A stretch of DNA of 29,093 bases, taken from contig JH153963.1 in NCBI GenBank assembly GCA_000226015.1, positions 104,365-133,457 of the forward strand. Direction: 5' to 3'. The notes under the pieces are model-generated. The model was not told the DNA's origin. It worked only from the letters and a program-made list of their open reading frames with translations, and ran no database searches. This document shows positions 17,196 through 27,164 of the stretch, in pieces (the first letter of the stretch is position 1; every line of letters starts with the position of its first letter). A program made the translations under genes and the position numbers. The stretch is from Mnemiopsis leidyi (taxonomy: Eukaryota > Ctenophora > Tentaculata > Lobata > Bolinopsidae).

Positions 17196-17445
17196 CTACA
17201 TCATTATCAAATATCGTACCTCAAAAAGCCTTTGTGTCTTTTGATATCGTTTTTTGTAATCGTCTGTCATATCATCGGCGAGCGAGGCTTTGTAAGCATT
17301 GGCAAGCTTCCCTTTTCTTCTCTGCTCACTGAGGATGGCTACGTTCGCTTGCAGGACGATAAGGGGGGTATCCATGATCCATGGCATTCGACAATCGTTC
17401 ACGATCCGAAACGAGTGGTAAAATCCTTCTAAATTCTTTTGGATA
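17196..17445 (-). pseudogene. Possible MULE-type transposase C-terminal remnant
   Basis: The minus-strand frame from about 17445 reads NLEGFYHSFR, MPWIMDTPLIVLQANVAIL, SEQRRKGKLA and YKKRYQKTQRLFE, and stops at 17196. An N-x-EG-[FW]-H start, a Trp about 15 residues on, an E-Q pair after a helix, a G-containing basic stretch and a Y-x-x-x-x-R-L end is the order seen in the C-terminal part of animal Mutator-like transposases. The expected HP-x-IW is only loosely matched (MPWIM). GTACGA after RLFE could be a donor. The DDE core is absent. If it is not MULE, it is still a good coding-like exon, about 80 codons open without ATG. Confidence 0.4.
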
Positions 17446-17513
17446 GATCGTACCAGATAAACTACGTCAAATAATTATGTCTAGTGGGGGAAACCTGATG
17501 GTGAATGTTGAAT

Positions 17514-17872
17514 GTTCAATGACGTAATGATATTTACTCAAGGTTAATGGTTTATCTGATTTTCAATTCAACAGACAAGACATTAGGTATACCATATCTT
17601 ACAATTTTAACCAAGGCAAAGATCATATTTACCTTAAACTGTCTCCTCTTCGTGTTCTTATAAAAAATATAACATTTATTTTCTGATAATATTTTTCCTA
17701 AATAAGATGAGTCAAAGAAATAAAAGACGATAAAAATTCTGAAAAAAGAATGATAAAATATGAAGAAAAAAAAGATTTGAAAAAAAGGTAAAATATAAAG
17801 CAAATAGGGAATTTATGCATTATACAAACTTTGACACTTATCGTGATGCATGGTTTACATCAAGAAATAAAG
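17514..17872. repeat. AT-rich dispersed repeat, copy 3
   Basis: Diverged copy of 16065-16505, about 1.45 kb away and in the same orientation. It ends at ATGCATGGTTTACATC and lacks the CTTCCAGCTAAC terminus. Confidence 0.65.
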
Positions 17873-18300
17873 AAAATAATGTATTTAATACATTATTAGT
17901 AAAGTTTAGTTGAAGCTTAGGCGAGTCCAGATTATGTTAGAACAAATATAACAATCACATTTTAATTTTAATTTTGATTGATCAATAATTTCACACCAAA
18001 CGCACACACACAAAATATTTTCTAGAGACATTATAGAAATATTAATGCTCAGGCACACTTTAAAAAATCATTATAGATGGGAAACAAACTGGGCTTGAAT
18101 CGTGTTAGCATCTATCATTTTTTAAAGAGAGAAAGAGTAAGTATGAAAGAGCTCGAGTTATAGAAATTCAAATGACGGCATGCCAAGTGACACATGTGGT
18201 AGAAACTAAATGATTTAAGAAAGTTACCAGAAACTTCTGCCGTCCAGCAAAAACGTATTGGTATACTTTTGTTCTTCTTATACATCACCTTTAATATTCA
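17873..18300. other. No gene seen
   Basis: AT-rich with a short CACACACA run near 18003. No frame, RNA gene or repeat boundary is supported. Confidence 0.4.
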
Positions 18301-18309
18301 TTGTACGCA

Positions 18310-18590
18310 GTTAAAAATGCCACAAGAAGTCAAATCTGGAGTGCGGAATGGTCTGTGTTCTCCGAGTCTTTCCCCAATGGTCTGCTGTCCAAACTGCGCA
18401 TCGATGTTATCAATAACATTGACCTGGCATTGCGTGTTGTGTGACTGCAAGGACCATCCCACATCATCCAGAACTCCTGAGTGTTCAAACCGTGGTGGGT
18501 GTAGAGGCTGTAGTGCTCATGGATAAGAACCTCCTTAACATCTCCAGATACCAAGCTCAGTGTTGGTGGTTCGCGGAACAAATAAAACCC
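18310..18590. other. Coding-like GC-richer patch, strand uncertain
   Basis: GC content rises and frames are open on both strands. Plus: PNGLLSKLRIDVINNIDLAL, then in a second frame VVGVEAVVLMDKNLLNISRY. Minus: an 83-codon frame, SLVSGDVKEVLIHEHYSLYT and onward. The composition differs sharply from the flanks, which suggests an inserted or captured sequence. I cannot decide the strand or family. Confidence 0.3.
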
Positions 18591-18599
18591 AGGACTTTG

Positions 18600-18990
18600 G
18601 ATACATGAAAAAAAAATTCGACTAGCCTCATTACATGTTTGATTATAAATTGATTACTGAAAATTGGGAAAAACTGTATTATAGGAGTAGCACCTAGCAA
18701 GAACCCTTTGTTTGAAGAACTACTTTCCTCGCTCGATAGTAGATAACTCAGATGAATCTGTTGATACATGACATGAACTTCTTGTAACTCAAGGCAATAA
18801 TCAAATCATGGGTCGGTTGATTATATCGGGTGTATATATGACCAGATGATTTGAATAAATAAAAGCAAATAAGATTTAATCTTTGTAAAGGACCAGTCAA
18901 AAACTGGTCTAGCCTCATAACAAGTTTGATTATAAATTGGTTACTAAAATTTAGAAAAACTCTGAATGTATTTATCCATGATCATGTGGA
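18600..18990. repeat. Short dispersed repeat cluster, first site
   Basis: TCTAGCCTCATAACAAGTTTGATTATAAATT-type sequence occurs twice (about 18615-18672 and 18907-18968). A block with AAATCATGGGT..GTTGATTATAT..AATAAA..AAAGCAAATAAGATT (about 18803-18890) recurs at 23690-23925. Confidence 0.55.
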
Positions 18991-19089
18991 ACCTAATATT
19001 TTGGTACACTGAGATAAACTACCTTTAAGAGAATTTACTCTGAAGCCTATGAACATTTTGTAATTGTCGTCACTTATCCATGCTACTAG

Positions 19090-19225
19090 TTAGTTATCCT
19101 TGCTAGTTTGCAATTGTCGATGAGTTCACAGTCTGTCTCATGATAATTCTCAGCTCTTACGACCCCATACCTGAATGTACGTTCACATGCCATGGCGCTG
19201 CATTCATCGTTGTCCCCGGCTTCAA
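19090..19225 (-). other. Coding-like exon patch, unassigned
   Basis: The minus-strand frame after TTTTATAAG (ending near 19226) stays open for about 48 codons: YLIEAGDNDECSAMACER, TFRYGVVRAENYHETDCEL, then a stop near 19083. It lies just downstream of the TNP2-like remains in transcription sense, so it may be their C-terminal tail. No motif proves this. Confidence 0.3.
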
Positions 19226-19425
19226 TGAGATAACTTATAAAATAAAAAAATTACCCCAATTTAAGTCAATGACAATGTCGTTTACTTCACCATAATGGGG
19301 CTTGATGCTGGAAAAATTTTTATTCAATTGATAAATTTTTTAACGCAATCATACAATACAAATTACACAATTACATTTCACTCCGATCTGCTGGAGAACA
19401 TTTCAATTCAATTAATAAAATTTTG

Positions 19426-20507
19426 TTACACAATTATACAATTGAAATAATTTACTATCCATACAAGAATCTTGTATGTGTTACAGGATACCAGAGTCCG
19501 GCTCTTTTGACATAATTTGAACGATTTAAAAAGGATGATAAGATGGTTCGGTTGAACCCTTCGGATTTGAACATAGAAACAATGGTGGCCCAAATAATGA
19601 ACCATCTCTAAGAGATGGATTGTCGGGTGCATATTGGGAATCCAGGTTCCAATGTCGTAGAAATTGTCGATGGTTGCAACAAACTGTAAGATGATATCTT
19701 TCGCCATCAAAATATTGTGCTTCAAAATATTGTCCCCGTTAAGCAAACTCACCCCGATGGTGTAAAGTTTAGATGTCTTGCTTGTTCTGCCCGCATGAGT
19801 CCATTTTCTAGGAGTGCAGTGCTAACAAGTATCATATAATATGAATTAACGCCACTCAACGGCCTTCCAGTGCATTTAATTAATCACTAAATGTTCTAAC
19901 TCCTCGCTTGAAAAAAGATGGTGGTGGCACACTGTACATGAGGGCATCAGCAACTTCAAGTCTTCTCCTTCGCAAAGCTGCCTCGACTATTGTGGAGAAA
20001 ATATTTTTTTGTGAGAACCTTTAGTTCTTTAAGCACATTATTCAAACAGTCACTATTCAAACAGTCATTATTCTATCAGCCCTTTAATCTATTACATTAA
20101 TCATTTGTTGCTAGATATCATATTTTTAGGTCTAAGTGGGGTTGGCTATTAACAGTCATCTTGACTGACTTGCCTAATCTCTCACAGTACTTTTCATTCA
20201 AAACTATCTGTTCTATTTCGTAACTGCTAAGTCTACAGTTCTAATCTCAGCTTATGTCATGTTAGAGTTGTTGTCCAACATGACGGGCAAGCAGATGGCA
20301 CCATCCTTACCCTTGGTGAGATAAGCGCCTTTCTCTTTGCAATTTGGACAACTGATGTATCCACATGTTGACTTTATACCCAGTTATCATACTGTCAGTG
20401 CATAAACAGTACGGCACAATCTGTGTGTGATGTGCATAACCATAAGAGCCAGTCAATGTTCTCACCCTCTTAAGTGAGTGTCGATAATATTTCTTTTTCG
20501 CATCCAC
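19426..20507 (-). pseudogene. TNP2-like (En/Spm, CACTA) transposase remains, copy 1
   Basis: Three blocks appear on the minus strand in family order. First (20507-20285): IVPYCLCTDSMITGYK and, in another frame, CGYISCPNCKEKGAYLTKG. This is the CDS-x-x-N-G-x-x-x-Cx2C zinc-like motif seen in TNP2-type proteins. Second (about 20040-19860): a KKYFLHNSRG relic, then PPPSFFKRGVRTFSD. This is the R-x-L-S-D..WKA-x-EW block, with WKA changed. Third (19752-19426): ILMAKDIILQFVATIDNFYD then WIPNMHPTIHLLEMVHYLG. This is the N-x-H..HL...V...G block preceding the C-terminal part. Frames change between blocks and several stops occur, so it is dead. Similarity to copy 2 is clear up to about 20870. No terminal inverted repeats were recognised. 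Confidence 0.6.
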
Positions 20508-20563
20508 TGAGGGGATTCATTGCTTAGCATCATTACTGGATGATCTAATTTTTAGCAAGGTTT

Positions 20564-20812
20564 GGTTTGGCTAAAATTTGACGGACGTTTGATGACTTTT
20601 TCTACCAAATATGTACCGCAAATATTTACTGTATTTGCTAGTAAAAATATACTAGCTTAATTGCTTGTCATATTATTGCTAAAGAGATTGATCTTTCAAA
20701 TTCAGACATAGAGCTGTTCTTTCAATTGGCTATTCGAAATCAGGATATATCTACTATTTGCAGATTATCATTTGGTAAAATGAAGCAGATACCGTTGGTA
20801 TGTAATCAGTAA
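20564..20812 (+). CDS. Conserved plus-strand frame next to TNP2 relic, copy 1
   Basis: The plus strand reads FDGRLMTFSTKYVPQIF (about 20580-20650). After one frame change it is open for 50 codons (20660-20812): IACHIIAKEIDLSNSDIELF, FQLAIRNQDISTICRLSF. The same two segments recur in copy 2 (KYVPQIFAVSASKHI and KIDFNNSDIELFFQL, 22690-22885), also on the plus strand, with mostly conservative changes. The opposite strand is full of stops here. It may be a second gene of the same transposon (CACTA elements usually carry one), or a captured host exon. The alternating helical, Leu/Ile-rich pattern is loosely ankyrin-like but lacks the TPLH signature. Confidence 0.35.
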
Positions 20813-20869
20813 TTACTACGCATAATGTATCAACAATTATTTGGGGCTATTCTAAATTTATTCTCCAAA

Positions 20870-21589
20870 CAGCCAAAACTCTTGATTATAGAATGAAGAT
20901 TGTATACAGCCTCGTGAATGATATCAAGAGAAACTGTCGCATTGTAATTCTCGGCCAAAAAGAAATCAAGTTCAGGAGATTATTTGTGACTACATGATTT
21001 GAGCAACAGTGGGAATGGCCAAGTTTTCAGTCTGCTTGTAAAGAAGGGAGTCAATCTAAATTATGCATATGCTCCAAAGTGTGATTATACGACTTTCCAA
21101 GAAATTGTTGACTAAGTTAAGAATAGATATCAAGTAAAAAATTGTTATTTGATTTATTTCGAAAAGACGTTCATAATACTTATAAGGGCTTGAAAATGAC
21201 TTACAGATATTTGTTGACCCTCATATCGCGCACTTTGTCGTACAGTGATTCATACTTAACGACAGTTTATGTGAAGAATTGGTCTGTTCTCCTGTCTATA
21301 TCTGAGGTAGAAACGTGTTAAAACGTTCAGGAGCCAATGGACCAGTATGCTACTCAATTTTAAACAAAAGAATCACACGAGAAAAATTAATTAGAAGCCA
21401 GATGTACCAATAATTTCGTATAAAATTCACTACACCACCAATCCAGAAATATTTTACGACTACTTAAAAGGTCGAGCTTATTTTGCTCTCTTCCTCTGGT
21501 ACAAATTGAGAATCCAAGTATCAGTTATCAGGGCAGCTAGACCCTACAAAATAATATAACTGGTTAGAATCCATAAACAAATAAAGAAT
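20870..21589. other. Inter-copy spacer; weak plus-strand coding-like patch
   Basis: The plus strand at about 21030-21110 reads LLVKKGVNLNYAYAPKCDYT and TFQEIVD, with an ankyrin-like LL-x-KG-x-x-x-N ring, and MKIVYSLVNDIKRNCRIVIL at 20893-20950. Both are short and isolated. The rest to 21589 shows nothing supportable. Confidence 0.3.
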
Positions 21590-22659
21590 TCAAATCAGAC
21601 AAGTAATCAAAATGTAACATCTTTCCCCTTCAACAAAAATGACAAATAGGTATAAAGAACGTACGTGCGTTTGAATGAATTTGTGGGCAACACAGCAGAA
21701 AAATTGATTCCAGATGAAAAAACAAGTATTTGATTGAAAACCGGACGGTGATGTATAGTTTGAAATTCCTTTCTTGTTCTGTCCACATGAGTCCATTCTC
21801 TAGAAGTGTGGTGCTAACAAGTATCATATGCGGTGCTAACAAGTATCATATGCTCAATAAAATGAGTGCCACTCATAGGCCTTCCAATGGATGTAATCAC
21901 TAAGTATTCGAACTCCGCGCTTGAAAAAAGGTGGTAGTGGCACACAAATCTGCCTCGACTATTGTGGAGAATATATTTTTTGAGAGCTTTCATGTTGCCA
22001 ATGAACACGCTATGCATCTGGTCTATTGCAGTGCTTTTAAACGGTTTATTTCCAAAACCTTCAAATGAAATCAATTCAGGATCAAGGAATATGAAAAATT
22101 ATTTGTTGTGACTGGAGAACCTAACCACATTTTTAAACAGTTATTGCTAATTTCATCAGCCCTTTAATTTATTACAATATTCATTTATTACAAGTATATC
22201 TTTTTTGGGTCTAAGGGGGGTTTGCTACTATCAGTCATCACTCATCTTGTTTGACTTGCCTAATCTCTCACAACTCTTATAAAATTTCACATGTTATTTT
22301 TATGATAATTTCTGTATTGCTATGTCAATTTTAATTAAATGCAATTTCGAAATTGTCCGTCCGATTTCGTAACTGCTGTTTCCAAAGTTATAATCTCAGG
22401 CTATATTACGTTAGAGTTTTTGTCCAACATGACAGGCAAGTAGGTGGCACCACCCTTACCTTTGGTGAGATAAGCACCTTTCTCTTTGCAATTTGGACAA
22501 CTGATGTATCCACATGTTGACTTTATACCCAGTTATCATACTGTCAGTGCATAAACAGCACGGCACAATCTGTTTGTGATGTTTCTCTGTACAAGAGAGT
22601 GACGTTGATATTTCTTTGTCGCATCCATGCAATGGAGGGGATTCATTGCTTAGCATCAT
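21590..22659 (-). pseudogene. TNP2-like transposase remains, copy 2
   Basis: Paralogous to 19426-20507 with an offset of about 2.0-2.1 kb. Minus-strand blocks in order: IVPCCLCTDSMITGYK, and in another frame CGYISCPNCKEKGAYLTKG (22600-22440); FKSTAIDQMHSVFIGNMKAL (about 22050-21985); LPPFFKRGVRILSDYIHWKA followed by YEWHSFY (about 21960-21865). The D-x-MH-x-x-x-x-G and WKA-x-EW blocks are hallmark TNP2 features and are better preserved here than in copy 1. Frame changes and stops make it non-functional. An internal short duplication (GGTGCTAACAAGTATCATATG at 21810-21851) is present. Confidence 0.65.
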
Positions 22660-22689
22660 TACTGGGTGATCTAATTATTCAGCTTGGTT

Positions 22690-22930
22690 TGGTTTTGCTA
22701 AAATTTGATGGTCGTTTCTTGAATCTTTCTACCAAATATGTACCGCAAATTTTTGCTGTATCTGCTAGTAAACATATTCAAGCTTAAAATTGCTTCTCAT
22801 AAAATTGTTGCTAAAAAGATTGACTTTAACAATTCAGACATAGAGCTATTCTTTCAATTAAATATTCGATATCAGGAGATATCTACTATTTGAAGATTAT
22901 GAGGGAATATGAAGCATATACCGTAGGTAT
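22690..22930 (+). pseudogene. Conserved plus-strand frame next to TNP2 relic, copy 2
   Basis: Counterpart of 20564-20812: GLVLLKFDGRFLNLSTKYVP, then in the next frame KIDFNNSDIELFFQL and YQEIST. Here a stop interrupts the second half, so this copy is broken earlier than copy 1. Confidence 0.35.
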
Positions 22931-23017
22931 GTAATAAGTAACTACACCGGATTATATATATATGAAGAATTTTTTGGGGCTATTTGAGTATACTAGGGTT
23001 TCCATAAATGCCTCAGA

Positions 23018-23262
23018 TTATGGTATTGTTAGTATCTTTAATAGACGGAAAAGAGGTCCTCTCAGACATCTATCCCAATAGTCTCGGTTAGTAAACAGGC
23101 ATTTTGAGACAGAATCCATGCTAACCCTAAATCGTCCAGCATCCACAAAGGTTTTAGACCGGATGATTTGTGCTCTCAAGTCGTTTATATATGAGTTAGT
23201 TACTGAAGCCTGTAACTCATTCGGCAAAAAACGTTTCAGTACTTCATGCTGAAGTTTTCTTT
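23018..23262 (-). other. Coding-like exon, unknown (LPNELQASVTNSY...)
   Basis: An acceptor-like CTTCAG (minus strand, near 23258) is followed by about 79 open codons to a stop at 23018: HEVLKRFLPNELQAS, then DLRAQIIRSKTFVDAGRF, then DSVSKCLF and YWDRCLRGPLFRLL. The I-x-x-SKT-x-x-x-x-x-x-[FY]-R stretch after a helix is loosely like the N-terminal core-binding domain of tyrosine recombinases, but no catalytic residues are present, so I leave it unassigned. Confidence 0.35.
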
Positions 23263-23353
23263 AAGAACAAAAGATGGTAGCAATGATGGCACAGTCAAAT
23301 AAACAGCATTTTGACATTGCCCATTGTTGTGTCTTCTCTGTTCTTGCTCTTTC

Positions 23354-23680
23354 TCAATCAGAACACATCTCTTTGCCTCCTGTGATGAAGCTGGTTTTAA
23401 TTTTATAAACCCCGTTCATAATTGAGTTCAAAAATCCAGCAACTTCGGGTAATAGATCTTTGGTTTCAGCTTTCCAATAAGTGTGCTGGAACCAGTAGAA
23501 GTTAAGATTATCTCTAAGAAGTTTCGTAAACCTTATGCATCTCCTTACAGCATGTAAGATAAACAGTCTGAAGCTCGTTTCTGGAGGGCTATGTCGCAAG
23601 ACAGGCAGTGGCCCCGAGTAATCTGTTCTGCCGGCGACTACTGTTGAAGCAAATGTGCCAAAGACATATCGCTGATTGGA
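23354..23680 (-). other. Coding-like stretch, unknown, basic/aromatic
   Basis: A minus-strand frame of over 100 codons with a protein-like composition: VVAGRTDYSGPLPVLRHS, then HAVRRCIRFTKLLRDNLNFY, then ETKDLLPEVAGFLNSI and a Lys/Thr end. The upstream part of the ORF (above 23690) is the short dispersed repeat, so the true start is not its first ATG. The family is unknown. It lies in line with other minus-strand patches between 23.0 and 25.7 kb. Confidence 0.35.
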
Positions 23681-23689
23681 ATAAATTAA

Positions 23690-23925
23690 AGCAATATAAA
23701 ATTGAGACCTTATAAAAGGCCAGTACAATCTAGCCTCCTTACTAGCTGTTCTTGTAATTCTAGGCTAAAAACAAATCATGTGTTGGGTGATTATATGTGA
23801 CCTCATGATTGGAATAAATTAAAGCAATATAAAATTTATTACATGTGCCCTCATGATTGGAATAAATTAAAGCAATATAAAATTGAGACCTTGTAAAAGG
23901 CCAGTATACAGTATCTGCTTTTAGG
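23690..23925. repeat. Short dispersed repeat cluster, second site
   Basis: TTGGAATAAATTAAAGCAAT occurs three times (about 23678-23697, 23810-23830 and 23858-23878), two of them followed by ATAAAATTGAGACCTT.TAAAAGGCCAGTA. A related block is at 18803-18900. Confidence 0.7.
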
Positions 23926-23984
23926 TACAAGCACAGCACCAGATCCAGCAAGATTTCTCAAGACGGTCATCTTTCTGTTTCAGA

Positions 23985-24262
23985 TGTTGTTGGCGATAGG
24001 GAAGACACTCTTGAGTGAGACCTTGCCTAACTGTAGCATTCCCGATTCCAGAGCAGGACAGTCGACTTTTGCGACTTCAGGGACTCTTGCAGGCAAAGAA
24101 AGAGGATGAGATCCCTCCTGATTCGAGAGCAGCATAGAGGGTCATCCGTCTGTTTACCTTCGTCACCACCCGGTCATACTCCTCTATGATTCCAGGGAGT
24201 GAGAAGGTCATCATCATTGTTCTGCGTTTGGCGGTTGGAACTTGGAGCTGTCCCAGAGGAGG
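23985..24262 (-). other. Two coding-like patches, unknown family
   Basis: On the minus strand, 24262-24085 reads GQLQVPTAKRRTMMMTFSLP and EEYDRVVTKVNRRMTLYAAL. Overlapping its end in another frame, 24098-23985 reads RVPEVAKVDCPALESGMLQL and GKVSLKSVFPIANNI. Both have strong protein-like composition and higher GC than the flanks. No motif is recognised; capsid-, gag- or tail-like structural proteins of a mobile element are possible but unproven. Confidence 0.35.
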
Positions 24263-24359
24263 CAGAGTAAATACTTGCTATAATATGCTGTGTAATTACT
24301 GCAACTACCTTAACCTCTTAGTTTACGAAAAATACCTACAGCAATAATTCAAAAGCAGA

Positions 24360-24535
24360 AAAAAACTGCCGAGGTGGGGAGTTGTCGAGGAGAAACAGGA
24401 TCTCTCCTGATCTTTCGCGATATCCAGAAGGTCAAGCGAACGTTTCACTGATGACCCTGAGGGTCCCTCTCTCTTTCTCAGTCGTACTTTTATCGTTGAA
24501 GAGGCCACAAATTGCCGTGATCTTCTTGTTCTGAA
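24360..24535 (-). other. Coding-like exon, unknown, Arg/Ser-rich
   Basis: An acceptor ATATATTTCAG (minus strand, ending near 24533) precedes an open frame: TRRSRQFVASSTIKVRLRKR, then GPSGSSVKRSLDLLDIAKDQ. It is basic and Ser-rich. Same strand and spacing as the neighbouring patches. Confidence 0.3.
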
Positions 24536-24737
24536 ATATATGGATTAATTTTAGATCTTTTTCTCTTTTTGGTCTTGATCATTGCAAAGAAGGAATGGAT
24601 TTGTTGAAATTATAATGAGACAATAAGAAGGAGACGGAATTTTTACCAAGTGTGTGGACTGATTCGGGTATTTTTCTAAATTAAGAACAGCAAAAACTGA
24701 TCATTTATAGTTATACTTGACTCGGGATTATTATGGG

Positions 24738-24926
24738 CTATGGCCGTTTTATTGACGACCGGCAATAAGAACAACTGGGAAATTGTGGTTTCCCAAATAA
24801 GGTTTCACGACAAGTTTCTTCAATTACATCTTTACTTTTAGTTTCAAGCTCCATTGCTTGGACTCCGACTATTTCGGCTCTGATTTGTGATTGGAGACCT
24901 ATTTCCTGCATTTCTGAGGGTAACAT
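24738..24926 (-). other. Coding-like frame MLPSEMQEIGLQ..., unknown
   Basis: A 62-codon frame from ATG 24926: MLPSEMQEIGLQSQIRAEIV, then an acidic helical stretch ELETKSKDVIEETCRE, then FGKPQFPSCSYC. The first 45 residues look like an amphipathic helix. No family. Confidence 0.3.
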
Positions 24927-25404
24927 TTTTGGTCATTATTCATATCGAAACATCTGACTTAATTCCGGTATATGCAGTTTACAATTGTCTGATTCATGAT
25001 CCATATGCTATATCTAGTCTTGTAATCGCACTGAATTATCTTGAAGTCTATGGCGGTGCGACATTTAACGGTCATGTATAGTGGCAGGGTAATGCGGCGC
25101 ATAAGGGGAGTTTCTTTATTTTCGAAGATCTTCGAAAAGTTTTCTGAAATTGAAGCCAAATTAAGAAATTTCTTGATTAATAAGCACCCTCTCCTCATTG
25201 CACTGGGTAGAATTAGTCTCACATACCTGTGTGAAATAGACTAAAGGAAAAGTTCAAGTGGGTCATAGATAATTTTACTATAATCGAATCTTTACAATCT
25301 ACTAGAAATAGAAAACTCAATGGAATCACAGCTATAATGATATCTAAGCTAGATAAATTCAATGGAATCACAGCTATGATAATGAAGAAAAGGACCTTTC
25401 TTGG

Positions 25405-25640
25405 TCTGTCTACAGTTTTCTTAGAATGATATATACACAGTGATAAAAGCATGGAGACTTTTTTGTTGTCCTCCTCAGCTGCCGACAACTTTCCATAAAG
25501 GACTTTAGAGATCGTGCTTTTCAGACCAAAGGGCTCTAAAACATTTACCAGGAGATCATTTCTCTGTGCTCCAAAGTTAATCGCATCCTCTTGAGCTCTC
25601 TGCACCGAAAACGGATCCTCATTCAGTAGAATTCCCTCAC
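25405..25640 (-). other. Coding-like frame, unknown (EDPFSVQRAQEDAINFG...)
   Basis: The minus-strand frame from about 25640 is open for more than 75 codons: EGILLNEDPFSVQRAQEDAI, then LLVNVLEPFGLKSTISKVLY, then SAAEEDNKKVSMLLSLCIYH. Beyond KTVDRPRK the frame enters AT-rich sequence with a direct repeat (AATTCAATGGAATCACAGCTAT, about 25314-25378), so the exon probably ends near 25405. Unknown family; same strand as the other patches. Confidence 0.35.
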
Positions 25641-25884
25641 ATATTCAAATGTCAAATATCTATCTGAGGTAAAGTGACTGAATTTAAGGAGGCAGTCCCT
25701 ACCTTACGAGGATTACGATTTACTAAGGTTCATATTTTGATTTGAATTCTAAATTCTTGAATCAGCTAAAACTCCAAATACTCACCAAACTCTTTGTAAA
25801 GTCTAGCCACAAAAGTAAGTATGAACATTGAACTGCTTTCTGGAGAATTCAGGATAATCTTCGAATTCTGAAAATTTTAAATTG

Positions 25885-26510
25885 TTGTTACGCTTGTTAG
25901 TCAAGGATCGTATTTTCTGCCATACGCCTCTTTGCTGACCTAATCTAGAAGCGTCTTCGAGTTCGTCTGCTACCCTGTTAGCCCAGGCTTTATCATCTTT
26001 TTTACAGCTCTGTCTAACGAGACCTTTGATCCTTTAGTATATATAAATACACTAAAACCTACATAGCCGTGGGGCCATAGCAGGGTCACCTAGAAAGGCC
26101 CGGACACTATTCTAATCGAGCTAGCGGGATAAAACGGTAAAAATAGACAAAATATAGATAACAATAATATAAGAATAAAGTAACTAAATAATAAACTAAC
26201 TGATCCTTGAGTATTCTGAGCGATTTTCAGTAGTGCGAGGCTTCTTCTTTAGCTCTCCCTGTTCGCCAAGAAGGTCTTTGGTTTAGGTTGACAGGTGCTC
26301 CGTCTTCTTTTTACGACCTTTATTGTCGAGAACTTCAAACGAAACCTCTGTTACAGCCTCTTTCAACCACCTACACTGATCTTCTAGAGAGGGTTAAGGC
26401 GATGTATCATCTGCTCTATGACACTTTCCAGCAATTTTATTACTCTACTCCTGTACCTTAGATCTATCTCTAAGACTTTCCAAGTTTAAGCCAAATATTT
26501 TTTACCATCC
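25885..26510 (-). pseudogene. RTE-like LINE fragment (endonuclease/RT linker)
   Basis: The minus strand reads in order LNLESLRDRSKVQE (about 26495), PSLEDQCRWLKEAVTEVSFE with VLDNKGRKKK and DLLGEQGELKKK (26395-26210), and, after an insertion of about 170 bases, SCKKDDKAWANRVADELEDA followed by QKIRSLTNKRN (26030-25890). This is the region between the apurinic endonuclease and reverse transcriptase in RTE-type non-LTR elements. It has the KLRD..V, AVT.....VLG...RKK and K.DK..W........N....Y......LT order seen in craniofacial development protein 2-like ORFs. At least two stops and the insertion (containing TTAGTATATATAAATACAC) interrupt it. Neither the endonuclease core nor the RT is present, so it is an internal fragment. 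Confidence 0.6.
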
Positions 26511-26805
26511 GTAGTCGAGAGCTATCTTTTGAAAACCAGCCTCCCTAGCTGATTAAGATAAGTGAAGTTTATCAAATTGAATCTTGATTAGAGTAATTTG
26601 AATGAATAACTTTCCCACACGAATCACGACTTTCATTTCAGTCAACAGAAACCGTCGCACTCTCACTTTCACCACATAACTGGAATATCATCATCAGTAT
26701 TCCACTGGGGACTGTGTAAGCAGTATTTTTTCCATATCATGCCGTTTGGGTCCAAAGGGCCAAAATAGCAAAAGTGTTATGATAATTGTTGAATGTTGAT
26801 ATGTC
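26511..26805. other. No gene seen
   Basis: No supportable frame or repeat between the LINE fragment and the purine-rich tract. Confidence 0.4.
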
Positions 26806-26890
26806 TATACGAGACAGACAACAAAAAGACAAAGAATCAGAGAGACACAGAAAGAGAGAGACAGAGAGACAGAGAGAGATCAAGAGTTCG
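26806..26890. repeat. Purine-rich GA/GACA simple repeat
   Basis: Imperfect GAGACAGAGA-type tandem sequence. The 65-codon minus-strand ORF covering it (Ser/Leu/Cys-rich) is a low-complexity artefact. Confidence 0.8.
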
Positions 26891-27164
26891 CCCGGTAAAT
26901 GGAAAGTGACCGCAATTCTTGTTGAAGTGTTCAAAAATTTAAGTATCTAAGAGTGCTTTAATGAGTTAGTGCCGTGTGATGTTAAACAACTAGGGACAGT
27001 TTAAATATCTTTACTACATTTTTAAATAGAAATCATTGAAACTGCCTGCAGAAATATTTGGCAGCTTAGTAATAAGTGATCAGTCGTCATTCAATATGGA
27101 CCTATAGATTTGTCGTTCATTGAATGTTTTATTGAAATCCAACATTTGTTCATACAGCGTCCAG

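Noticed and set aside
16125-17803. AT-rich minus-strand ORFs at 16125, 16507 and 17552
   Set aside because: Phe/Ile/Lys-rich translations of dispersed AT-rich repeat copies, not conserved in frame between the copies.
23018-23262. Tyrosine recombinase N-terminal domain
   Set aside because: Only a vague SKT..R-like pattern is present and no catalytic residues are seen; kept as an unassigned patch.
26737-26934. 65-codon minus-strand ORF with a hydrophobic look
   Set aside because: It is produced by the purine-rich simple repeat on the opposite strand.
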